This document shows, piece after piece, positions 1-4,845 of a stretch of DNA of 5,279 bases (position 1 is the stretch's first letter; each line of letters opens with the position of its first letter). This DNA comes from Acidobacteriaceae bacterium (GTDB lineage Bacteria; Acidobacteriota; Terriglobia; Terriglobales; Acidobacteriaceae): the NCBI GenBank assembly GCA_003156235.1, contig PMGP01000430.1, forward strand, positions 4,333 to 9,611. The letters run 5' to 3'. The translations under genes were made by a program, and so were the position numbers. Below the pieces are notes generated by a model. It searched no databases. It had not been told where the DNA came from and saw only the letters and a list, made by a program, of their open reading frames with translations.

Positions 1-698
1 GCCTCGTCCATGATGATGAAGGCGTCGTTGAGGGTGCGTCCGCGCATGAAGGCCAGGGGGGCGACCTCGATGACGTTGCGCTCGAAGAGCTTGTCGACCT
101 TTTCGGGATCGAGCAGGTCGTAGAGGGCGTCGTAGAGCGGGCGCAGGTAGGGGTCCACCTTTTCCTGGAGGGTTCCGGGGAGGAAGCCGAGGCGCTCGCC
201 GGCCTCGACCGCGGGACGGACGAGGACGATGCGGCTGACTTTTTTGGCGTTGAGGGCGGAGACGGCCATGGCCACGGCGAGATAGGTTTTGCCGGTGCCG
301 GCGGGGCCGACGCCGAAGACCATATCGTACTGCTCGATGGCCTCGACGTACTTGCGCTGGTTGATGGAGCGGGGCTGGACGGTGCGCTTGACGCCGGCGG
401 AGCGCTGCTTGCCGCTGTCGGAGAGCGAACGCAGGGTGACGGCGGGGTCGCAGACGACCAGGCGCAGGAGAGCGTTCAGTTCGCCATTGTGGGGGTTGAG
501 GCCCTGCTTGCGCAGCGCCTCGAAGTCGGCGAAGATCTGGCGGACGCGCTCTATGGCGGGCTCGGGACCAGTGACGTGGACGGCGTCGGAGCGAAGATCG
601 ATGCGGACGCCGAGCGTGTCTTCCATGAGGCGGAGGTTTTCATCGCGAGTCCCGAAGAGGGGCTCCAGGTTGGGCGTGATCTCCAGGGCGATTTTCAA
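1..698 (-). CDS. phoH: PhoH-family P-loop ATPase, partial (C-terminus beyond left edge)
   Basis: The first 232 residues of a PhoH-like protein are visible; the rest lies left of the window. PhoH proteins are cytoplasmic P-loop ATPases, often next to ybeY and linked to RNA metabolism and phosphate starvation; their exact role is unsettled. The sequence shows Walker A GPAGTGKT at residues 131-138, a PRSINQRKYVEAIEQ stretch just before it, and the family signature RGRTLNDAFIIMDEA at the visible end, whose DE (231-232) is Walker B. Residues 1 to about 110 form the usual N-terminal KH-like region. The start is inferred as TTG at 698, giving MKIALEITPN. There is no in-frame ATG before the upstream stop at 918-920. 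A GGAGG (minus strand, 715-711) lies 12 bases upstream, rather far for a ribosome binding site. TTG at 737 and 773 are alternatives but would add poorly PhoH-like residues. Identity is secure, the start less so. Confidence 0.95.
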   Translation of the reverse strand, partial: MKIALEITPNLEPLFGTRDENLRLMEDTLGVRIDLRSDAVHVTGPEPAIERVRQIFADFEALRKQGLNPHNGELNALLRLVVCDPAVTLRSLSDSGKQRSAGVKRTVQPRSINQRKYVEAIEQYDMVFGVGPAGTGKTYLAVAMAVSALNAKKVSRIVLVRPAVEAGERLGFLPGTLQEKVDPYLRPLYDALYDLLDPEKVDKLFERNVIEVAPLAFMRGRTLNDAFIIMDE

Positions 699-899
699 AG
701 AATTCGATGACCTCCAAGAGGGTTGGACTGGGCGCAAGGCAGGCCAACAGCGCGACGGACAGGCTGCGGACAAGGGACGGTATGAGAGGGAAACAGCGGA
801 ATGCGGCGCAGGAGAGAGCCGAAGCTCTGGGCTGTCTGGCGAAACCGCGGGATGGATAAGGCTACCAAATCCGGTGTCAGTATTCGGTATCTGGGCTTG
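699..899 (-). other. Putative phoH leader with UUCG-capped hairpin
   Basis: About 200 bases separate the candidate promoter from the phoH start. No convincing gene is seen here on either strand. The one clear structure in the minus-strand transcript is at 828-815: a five-base-pair stem AGAGC/GCTCT closed by a C(UUCG)G tetraloop, an unusually stable loop type. No U-tract follows, so it is not an intrinsic terminator. I recognise no known riboswitch. The hairpin is read directly from the sequence; that it lies in a leader depends on the promoter being correct. Confidence 0.35.
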
Positions 900-928
900 A
901 GAGTAGCGCCAACTGGGCTAGGAGTCAA
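900..928 (-). promoter_or_regulatory. Candidate sigma70-type promoter for phoH
   Basis: On the minus strand TTGACT (928-923) matches five of six bases of the -35 consensus. It is followed after exactly 17 bases by TACTCT (905-900), which matches only three of six at -10. Transcription would start near 893 and give a leader of about 195 nt before the TTG at 698. The -35 box lies inside the repeated sequence at 917-938. The -35 and spacing are good and the -10 is weak, so this is a candidate only. Confidence 0.4.
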
Positions 929-938
929 TGCGGATATT
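917..938 (-). repeat. Dispersed short repeat, copy 1
   Basis: Read on the minus strand, this 22-base stretch is AATATCCGC, then ATT, then GACTCCTAGC. The plus strand at 4257-4279 has the same 9-mer and 10-mer separated by four different bases (GCCC). Similarity stops sharply on both sides. This copy overlaps the -35 box proposed for phoH. It could be a shared binding site, a decayed small mobile element or chance. Confidence 0.5.
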
Positions 939-944
939 AGGAAT

Positions 945-956
945 TTTTCATGAAAA
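945..956. other. 12-bp perfect palindrome between two minus-strand genes
   Basis: TTTTCATGAAAA is a perfect 12-base palindrome. It lies 39 bases after the stop of the membrane-protein gene (995) and about 17 bases upstream of the putative phoH -35 box. That position would suit an operator for a dimeric regulator. The short stem and absence of a loop make it a poor terminator. No regulator can be named from the sequence. Confidence 0.35.
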
Positions 957-994
957 GTGTGCATTGGCAGTTACGGTTGGGCAGTGCGGCGACA

Positions 995-1426
995 TTAGCG
1001 CGTGGAATTCTCATTTTTTGCGGGCAAAGGTGTGTAGGTCTCGGCGAAGGACTCGTCCGGGGAAGTAGAAGGCCAGCCTGCCATGACCAAAAACACGTCG
1101 AGGACGAAGAGCGCGATGGCAATGTCGTTGAAGAGCGTCGCCTGGCGAAGGCTGGGCCAGAACTGATTGGCGGCCCAGAAGAGAAAGGCAACCGCCAGCA
1201 GTACCGCCTTGACGGCTTCCCAGCGCGCAGGCCGATGCGCGGACTGATAGACGAGGTAGGCAACCGCGATCATGGCCAGCGGAAATGCGGCAAGAACGTC
1301 ATGAGCGTTGGCTGGAAAGAGCCCGGGAAATGCGTCCCACGCGATAAGCACCCCAACACTGGCCAGCGTGACCATGCCAAGAACCAAGGGAAGAGCCCGG
1401 TGAATCCGGTCGAGACGAGTATACAT
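995..1426 (-). CDS. Small four-helix integral membrane protein, unknown function
   Basis: A 143-residue protein with four hydrophobic segments at about residues 11-30, 44-62, 70-90 and 99-117, and a polar C-terminal tail of about 25 residues. It should sit in the cytoplasmic membrane. The segments are rich in Ala, Val, Leu and Phe. A few charged or polar residues lie within or beside them (D31, D43, D101, D110), but no catalytic or transport motif is recognisable. The start ATG at 1426 is well bounded, because an in-frame TAA lies three codons upstream and the next Met (18) would cut the first helix. No clear ribosome binding site precedes it, so initiation may be weak or leaderless. It diverges from rpsT and is followed after about 300 bases by phoH on the same strand. 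The regular helix pattern makes it a credible gene, and a long antisense reading frame here is its shadow. Confidence 0.75.
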   Translation of the reverse strand: MYTRLDRIHRALPLVLGMVTLASVGVLIAWDAFPGLFPANAHDVLAAFPLAMIAVAYLVYQSAHRPARWEAVKAVLLAVAFLFWAANQFWPSLRQATLFNDIAIALFVLDVFLVMAGWPSTSPDESFAETYTPLPAKNENSTR

Positions 1427-1493
1427 AGACCATTATTGCCAACAGGTCAAAAGGAAACCATAAAGAGGCGTGATGCAGCGGCAAGCACGCATA

Positions 1494-1522
1494 TTGACCG
1501 GAGGGCCGATTTCCCGTAGACT
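1494..1522 (+). promoter_or_regulatory. Sigma70-type promoter of rpsT
   Basis: TTGACC (1494-1499) matches five of six bases of the -35 consensus. After a 17-base spacer, TAGACT (1517-1522) matches four of six at -10. Transcription would start near 1529-1530, leaving a leader of about 77 nt before the rpsT ATG. Within that leader TGCGG (1539-1543) and CCGCA (1563-1567) could pair, but the stem is short and no known S20 control element is recognised. Confidence 0.65.
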
Positions 1523-1606
1523 AAGGAATTGCGAGGGATGCGGCTCCGGTTGCGTTCTGTGACCGCACATTTCGCCTGAAAACAAGGCAAAGATCAAGGA
1601 AAACGA

Positions 1607-1882
1607 ATGGCAAATCATGTATCGTCGCTGAAACGCGCCCGGCAGACCGTAACACGCACCGAAGTGAACCGCGCCAGCCGCAGCCGCGTGCGCACCAGCC
1701 TGCGGGCTTTGCGCGAGGCGCTGGTGAAGGGCGATGTGAAGGCCGCCCAGGCGCAGTATCGCGAGACCGTCTCCACGCTGGATAAGGGCGTGCGGAAGGG
1801 CGTTTTGCACGACAACACCGTCTCCCGCTACAAGAGCCGCCTGAACGCGCGGCTGAAGGCTCTGGTTCTGGCCAAGGCATAG
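1607..1882 (+). CDS. rpsT: 30S ribosomal protein S20
   Basis: A 91-residue, very basic protein, of normal length for bacterial S20, which binds 16S rRNA in the small subunit early in assembly. The N-terminus MANHVSSLKRARQT and the C-terminal GVLHDNTVSRYKSRLNARLK are the two conserved blocks of the family. The middle (about 25-70) is a helical, Arg- and Ala-rich stretch as expected. The ATG is supported by AAGGA at 1596-1600, six bases upstream. A good promoter precedes it and a strong intrinsic terminator follows 40 bases after the stop, so it is probably transcribed alone, as is common for rpsT. Identification is firm. Confidence 0.97.
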   Translation: MANHVSSLKRARQTVTRTEVNRASRSRVRTSLRALREALVKGDVKAAQAQYRETVSTLDKGVRKGVLHDNTVSRYKSRLNARLKALVLAKA

Positions 1883-1922
1883 CCGGCGAGAGCCTTTGAG
1901 AGCTCCGTGACAATCGATGTAC

Positions 1923-1958
1923 AAAGAGCAGCCGGGGGAATCCGGCTGCTTTTGTTTT
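1923..1958 (+). terminator. Intrinsic terminator after rpsT
   Basis: AGCAGCCGG (1927-1935) and CCGGCTGCT (1942-1950) form a perfect nine-base-pair stem around a six-base loop, followed by TTTGTTTT (1951-1958). The bases AAG before the stem can extend the pairing into the T-run. It starts 40 bases after the rpsT stop codon and should end that transcript. Its presence argues against starting the next gene at the ATG at 1917, which would place the hairpin inside coding sequence. Confidence 0.92.
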
Positions 1959-2036
1959 CCGGACGTACTGTTTCAGCGGCAATCTCCCGCGCCGGTCGTT
2001 TGCGAAACAGGAATGGGCGGTAGTAACTTAAAGCGC

Positions 2037-2843
2037 ATGATGCAATCATCGATTCAGATTCGATTCAGGCGCTCCCGTCTGTCCAGCACTGGCAGAGTCT
2101 TCCGGTCTTTGCCGCTTATCGTCCTTGCCGTCTGCGCGGGGTTGAGTTTGACTCTTTGCGCTTCGGCCAGAGAGGCTAAAGGATTTTCCGCGGCGACGCT
2201 GGTGGAGAAAGCGGATTACCAGCCCTGCCGCAATGGATGCTCGGAACAAGCCGAGCCGGTCAGCGCTTTCTGCTTCCGGCAGGGCGATCAGGTTGTGTTG
2301 GGGGACGGCAGCAGCTTTCTTCATGAGAAGAAGTTCTCCGGCCTGGAGGATCTTGCCGGAAAACAGGTTCAGATTCGATTCAACCGGCGCTACGTTTGGG
2401 TGAGGCCGCCCGATGGCCCGGTGATGAAGCTGGAGCGCGGGACAACATACGAGAACTTTAAGGATGCGGGCTGCATCCGAGAGGTGCGTCGGCCGATTAT
2501 TGATGCCGCCTACGCCCATAAGCGGCCAGGCAAGGTTCCCTCCTACGCCTTTGCGCTGGCGGGAACAGGCAAAGGCGATCTGTATCTGTGGTTCCAGTGC
2601 GACCTGAGTTCCGATAAGTCGGTGATCGCCTGCCAGCGGTGGTACAAAGACGGCGCTCCCTACGGCAAGGATTGGTACTGCGCGCGCACGGTGGATGGAG
2701 CGCCGGTGGCGGCGGAGTTTGAAATCGACCCGCTGCTCAGCCAGGAGGGCAGGCTGGTTCTGAAGTCGGGAGCCGTGGTGCAGCAGGACCACCGGGCGAG
2801 AACCAACGACGTGCTTGACCGGCCTGGCGAGACTTGCCGGTAA
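2037..2843 (+). CDS. Exported cysteine-rich protein, unknown function
   Basis: About 268 residues from the ATG at 2037. The N-terminus has a basic region (several Arg at 9-23), a hydrophobic core at about 25-41 and the cleavage-like motif ASA at 42-44: a Sec signal peptide for signal peptidase I. The LTLC at 38-41 is not a good lipobox. The mature part has eight cysteines (64, 68, 79, 146, 188, 199, 215, 267), an even number compatible with disulfides outside the cytoplasm. A Trp/Tyr-rich segment, QRWYKDG...KDWYCAR, lies at 200-217. I recognise no family or active site. The reading frame is open from 1917, but that start falls before the rpsT terminator hairpin; 2013 and 2040 are other in-frame ATGs. 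None has a convincing ribosome binding site, so the start is uncertain. It is flanked by the rpsT terminator and a 70-base gap to the next gene. Confidence 0.8.
   Translation: MMQSSIQIRFRRSRLSSTGRVFRSLPLIVLAVCAGLSLTLCASAREAKGFSAATLVEKADYQPCRNGCSEQAEPVSAFCFRQGDQVVLGDGSSFLHEKKFSGLEDLAGKQVQIRFNRRYVWVRPPDGPVMKLERGTTYENFKDAGCIREVRRPIIDAAYAHKRPGKVPSYAFALAGTGKGDLYLWFQCDLSSDKSVIACQRWYKDGAPYGKDWYCARTVDGAPVAAEFEIDPLLSQEGRLVLKSGAVVQQDHRARTNDVLDRPGETCR
2053..2067 (+). repeat. 15-base direct repeat, copy 1 (second copy 2368-2382)
   Basis: TTCAGATTCGATTCA occurs exactly here and again at 2368-2382, on the same strand and 315 bases apart. Both copies are in the same reading frame and encode QIRF in the exported protein, once in the signal-peptide n-region and once in the mature domain. 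A chance match of this length is uncommon in a window this size but not excluded. Confidence 0.6.
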
Positions 2844-2851
2844 TCAGTACC

Positions 2852-2882
2852 TTGTCACTGCTGGTGGCGCCGCGCCTGTAGT
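2852..2882 (+). promoter_or_regulatory. Weak candidate promoter for the flavoprotein gene
   Basis: TTGTCA (2852-2857) differs from the -35 consensus by one base. TGTAGT (2877-2882), four of six at -10, follows after 19 bases, which is longer than ideal. It sits in the 70-base gap between the exported-protein gene and the flavoprotein gene. Read-through from the upstream gene is an equally simple explanation, since I see no terminator in this gap. Confidence 0.25.
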
Positions 2883-2913
2883 AGCCTGTATGCAAATCGA
2901 ATTGGAGAGTTGA

Positions 2914-3510
2914 ATGAGCAGCAAAGTTGTGGCAATAGTCGGCAGCTATCGCAAGGGCGGAGCCATCGACACCGCGGTTGAGGCCATTCTGGAGGGCGCG
3001 AGGGAAAAAGGCGCCCAGACGCACACCATCTACCTGAGAGAACAGCACGTTGAGTTCTGCACTAACTGCCGCCAGTGCACCCAGTCGCCGGGCGCGGAGC
3101 GCGTCAAGTGCGCGCAGCAGGACGATCTGGAGTCGATTCTCAAAGAAATAGAAGCGGCGGATGCTGTCGTGCTTGGATCACCGGTCAACTACTACAATGC
3201 GACGGCCCTCTTTCGCAGGTTTTTGGAGAGATTGTTGGGATTTTTCTATTGGCCCTGGGGAAATAATTTGCTCGTTCAACGAAACAAGCGGCAATCGCGC
3301 AAGGCCGTGCTGGTGGCTTCGGCGGGAATGCCGGGATTCCTGATTCCTTTGGCCACTGGAGCGCCGAGGGCTCTGCGCTTGATGGCGAAAAGCTTCGGCG
3401 CAAAACCGGTTGGCAGCCTGTGGATCGGGCTGGTCTCGCAAGAGCCGCATCCACGACTCTCGGCACGGACTCTGGAGCGGGCGCGGCACATGGGATGGAA
3501 GTTGGCATAG
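2914..3510 (+). CDS. Flavodoxin-fold NAD(P)H-dependent FMN reductase-like protein with four-Cys cluster
   Basis: A 198-residue cytoplasmic protein of the FMN_red/flavodoxin-like superfamily, whose members bind FMN and pass electrons from NAD(P)H or ferredoxin to varied acceptors. The first strand and loop VVAIVGSYRKGG (5-16) match the phosphate-binding loop usually written GSPRKGGN. AADAVVLGSPVNYYNATALF (81-100) is the second FMN-contact region. C49, C52 and C55 plus C66 resemble the compact cluster of iron-sulfur flavoproteins (CX2CX2CX4-7C), but the last gap here is ten residues. Whether a 4Fe-4S cluster is bound is therefore open. The aromatic run GFFYWPWG (about 109-116) follows. The ATG is supported by GGAG at 2904-2907, six bases upstream. 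Substrate and physiological role cannot be read from the sequence. The next gene follows after 97 bases on the same strand. Confidence 0.88.
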   Translation: MSSKVVAIVGSYRKGGAIDTAVEAILEGAREKGAQTHTIYLREQHVEFCTNCRQCTQSPGAERVKCAQQDDLESILKEIEAADAVVLGSPVNYYNATALFRRFLERLLGFFYWPWGNNLLVQRNKRQSRKAVLVASAGMPGFLIPLATGAPRALRLMAKSFGAKPVGSLWIGLVSQEPHPRLSARTLERARHMGWKLA

Positions 3511-3607
3511 GAGGCGCGCTACAGAAGTGGTACGATGGATGGCTGGGAATGACCATGGACATTCGCCGTGTTCGATCGAATTGATTGCGGATCGGAAAGG
3601 TACAGTT

Positions 3608-4171
3608 GTGAGTTCAGATCGGAACAGTGATCAGTCATCGAATGGCAGTTGTTTCACTGCTCTATGCGGCGTAATTGTATTTATAGTTGTTATCTGGCAT
3701 ATCTCTTCCACTCTATTTCTATCTTCTAGCGCCATAATTAAGATTGACAATGAACAAGGCTCACCGATCATGGTCGTCAGCAAACAGGGAACTACCACCT
3801 CAAGGCTGACGGCCCAACCCATGAATGCTTTTAGCCAACCCGGGAATGAGCTTAGTTTGATGCAACAAGTGCAAGGCTGGCGTCCCTGGCATCAGCCATC
3901 CAATTTGTCCGTGGCAGGCGAGGACGTATTTCTTGCTCAAATGCCATTTGCGGGATGGCGCGTCTGGACTAAGCAGCAAGCAGGTGGAAACCATATCGAA
4001 GCTTCGGTGCTATCCGATGACACCATTTCCCTCAAAGTAAAACAAGATCCTATTCCTGTTCCTGAAAACCGAGGAATATTTCAACCATCGACGGGATTGT
4101 GGGATGCCATGCATGGGATGAAGAATAGAACCGGAGGATTGCGGGGTTTGAACAGAGCCCTGACTCCATAA
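3608..4171 (+). CDS. Membrane-anchored protein of unknown function, low G+C
   Basis: A 187-residue protein if translation begins at GTG 3608, which has AAAGG at 3596-3600, seven bases upstream. The frame stays open back to 3410, but that part overlaps the flavoprotein gene and reads as non-protein-like sequence, so the long version is unlikely. Residues 1-15 are polar. A single strongly hydrophobic segment covers about 16-38 (LCGVIVFIVVIWH in the centre), and about 145 residues follow, probably on the outer face of the membrane. That domain contains Trp-rich patches GWRPWHQP and GWRVWTK and a basic C-terminus. I recognise no family. Base composition differs from its neighbours: 21 of 60 bases in 3661-3720 are G or C, against 38 of 60 in part of rpsT (1801-1860). 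This suggests acquired or fast-evolving DNA. Confidence 0.65.
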   Translation: MSSDRNSDQSSNGSCFTALCGVIVFIVVIWHISSTLFLSSSAIIKIDNEQGSPIMVVSKQGTTTSRLTAQPMNAFSQPGNELSLMQQVQGWRPWHQPSNLSVAGEDVFLAQMPFAGWRVWTKQQAGGNHIEASVLSDDTISLKVKQDPIPVPENRGIFQPSTGLWDAMHGMKNRTGGLRGLNRALTP

Positions 4172-4217
4172 GATGCGCCGGGAGTTAATGATTGAAATAT
4201 TTCTGTTTCACCCCACC

Positions 4218-4233
4218 GTCCACGATAGTGGAC
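4218..4233. other. Short perfect hairpin downstream of the 3608-4171 gene
   Basis: GTCCAC and GTGGAC form a six-base-pair stem with a GATA loop, 47 bases after the stop codon at 4171. No T-run follows in either direction. It might stabilise the 3' end of an mRNA or contribute to termination, but this is only a structural observation. Confidence 0.4.
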
Positions 4234-4256
4234 TTCACGCCTTGATAACCGCAAGC

Positions 4257-4279
4257 AATATCCGCGCCCGACTCCTAGC
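4257..4279 (+). repeat. Dispersed short repeat, copy 2
   Basis: AATATCCGC (4257-4265), GCCC, GACTCCTAGC (4270-4279): the same two blocks, in the same order, that occur on the minus strand at 938-917 with a three-base middle. The two copies are thus inverted relative to each other and about 3.3 kb apart. Here no promoter hexamer is preserved, since TTGACT in copy 1 is CCGACT here. Confidence 0.5.
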
Positions 4280-4287
4280 GTGATCAA

Positions 4288-4350
4288 TTCCGCGCTTTTC
4301 GCAATAAACGCAGTAAGGATGGGGGTCCGAACTGCGTTTATGGAGCGGAA
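4288..4350. repeat. Long inverted repeat / hairpin between convergent genes
   Basis: ATAAACGCAGT (4304-4314) and ACTGCGTTTAT (4331-4341) are perfect 11-base inverted repeats around a 16-base loop. The loop can itself pair GGAT with GTCC. Outside an asymmetric internal loop, TTCCGC (4288-4293) pairs with GCGGAA (4345-4350). The stem lies 61 bases past the nusB stop on the minus strand. The ATAAA/TTTAT base of the stem could serve as an A/T-tract for bidirectional termination, but the T-run is short. A cruciform or remnant of a small mobile element are other readings. Confidence 0.6.
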
Positions 4351-4410
4351 CAATAGCGGTTTACAGACGAGACACACTGAAGCGTATTGCGAGCTAGACC
4401 TCCACAGTTC

Positions 4411-4845
4411 TCACTTGCCGATCAGGCTACGGGCGATGGCGTCCAACATTCCGTTGAGGAAGTTAATGGACTCGGGGGCGGAGAAGCGGCGGCCGATTTC
4501 CAGAGCTTCGTTGATGACGATGGGAAAAGGCGTGCCTTTGAAGCCCAGCATCTCGCCGACGGCCATGCGCAGCAGGTTGCGGTCCACGGCGGGCATGCGC
4601 TCCAGCCGCCAGTGCTTGGAGTTGGCCACAAGCAACTCGTCGATCTGCTCCTGGCGCTCGACGGCCACGCGGAAGAGCTCTTCAGCAAAGCTGCGCACTT
4701 CGGGCTCGACCTCATCGGCGGCCTTCCAGAAGTTGGCGCGCACCTGGTCGGGCGTCTGCTTGCCGATCTCCGCCTGATAGAGCATCTGCATGGCCAGCTC
4801 GCGCGATTTGCGGCGTCCCGACCCATGATGTTGTCCGGCGGTCAC
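4411..4845 (-). CDS. nusB: Transcription antitermination factor NusB
   Basis: A 144-residue, all-helical protein, of normal length for NusB, which with NusE (ribosomal protein S10) binds boxA RNA during rRNA antitermination. Family blocks are clear: GRRKSRELAMQMLYQAE (10-26) in the RNA-binding N-terminal helix, WRLERMPAVDRNLLRMAVGE (79-98) and PIVINEALEIGRRFS (108-122), ending in FLNGMLDAI (129-137). The start is GTG at 4845. It overlaps the ribH stop TGA by sharing the four bases GTGA, which points to translational coupling, and an AGGGCGG stretch lies about ten bases upstream in the end of ribH. The order ribH-nusB is widespread in bacteria. No clear intrinsic terminator follows; the inverted repeat at 4288-4350 is the only candidate. 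Confidence 0.96.
   Translation of the reverse strand: MTAGQHHGSGRRKSRELAMQMLYQAEIGKQTPDQVRANFWKAADEVEPEVRSFAEELFRVAVERQEQIDELLVANSKHWRLERMPAVDRNLLRMAVGEMLGFKGTPFPIVINEALEIGRRFSAPESINFLNGMLDAIARSLIGK

Larger units (their letters stand above)
4172..4410. other. Gene-free gap between convergent genes, rich in inverted repeats
   Basis: No credible coding frame is seen on either strand in these 239 bases. Reading left to right it holds a 10-base palindrome GAAATATTTC (4194-4203), a small hairpin GTCCAC-GATA-GTGGAC (4218-4233), repeat copy 2 (4257-4279) and a long inverted repeat (4288-4350). None is followed by a proper T-run, so no classic terminator can be assigned to either converging gene. 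Confidence 0.6.

Noticed and set aside
289..900. 203-residue plus-strand reading frame
   Set aside because: It lies antisense to phoH, whose protein is conserved, and its Arg/Ser-rich sequence is typical of a shadow frame in GC-rich DNA.
695..964. 89-residue minus-strand frame upstream of phoH
   Set aside because: It covers the candidate phoH promoter and leader, has no recognisable features or good ribosome binding site, and ends just inside phoH. Probably spurious.
950..1519. 189-residue plus-strand frame
   Set aside because: It is antisense to the four-helix membrane protein and runs into the rpsT promoter; composition is polar and unlike a folded protein.
1917..2036. Upstream extension of the exported-protein gene to ATG 1917
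   Set aside because: It would place the rpsT terminator hairpin inside coding sequence and bury the signal peptide behind about 65 residues.
2148..2159. Possible lipoprotein lipobox LTLC
   Set aside because: The residue before the cysteine is Leu, not Gly, Ala or Ser; the ASA motif right after fits signal peptidase I better.
3571..3580. Palindrome TTCGATCGAA upstream of the 3608 gene
   Set aside because: Ten-base palindromes occur by chance in a window this size and no promoter elements surround it convincingly.
3410..3607. Long version of the low-G+C gene starting at 3410
   Set aside because: It overlaps the end of the flavoprotein gene by about 100 bases, and the extra 66 residues look like out-of-frame sequence, while GTG 3608 has a good ribosome binding site.
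4304..4341. Inverted repeat as an integron attC site or transposon end pair
   Set aside because: The arms do not carry the conserved attC core sites, and no integrase, transposase or target duplication is seen.
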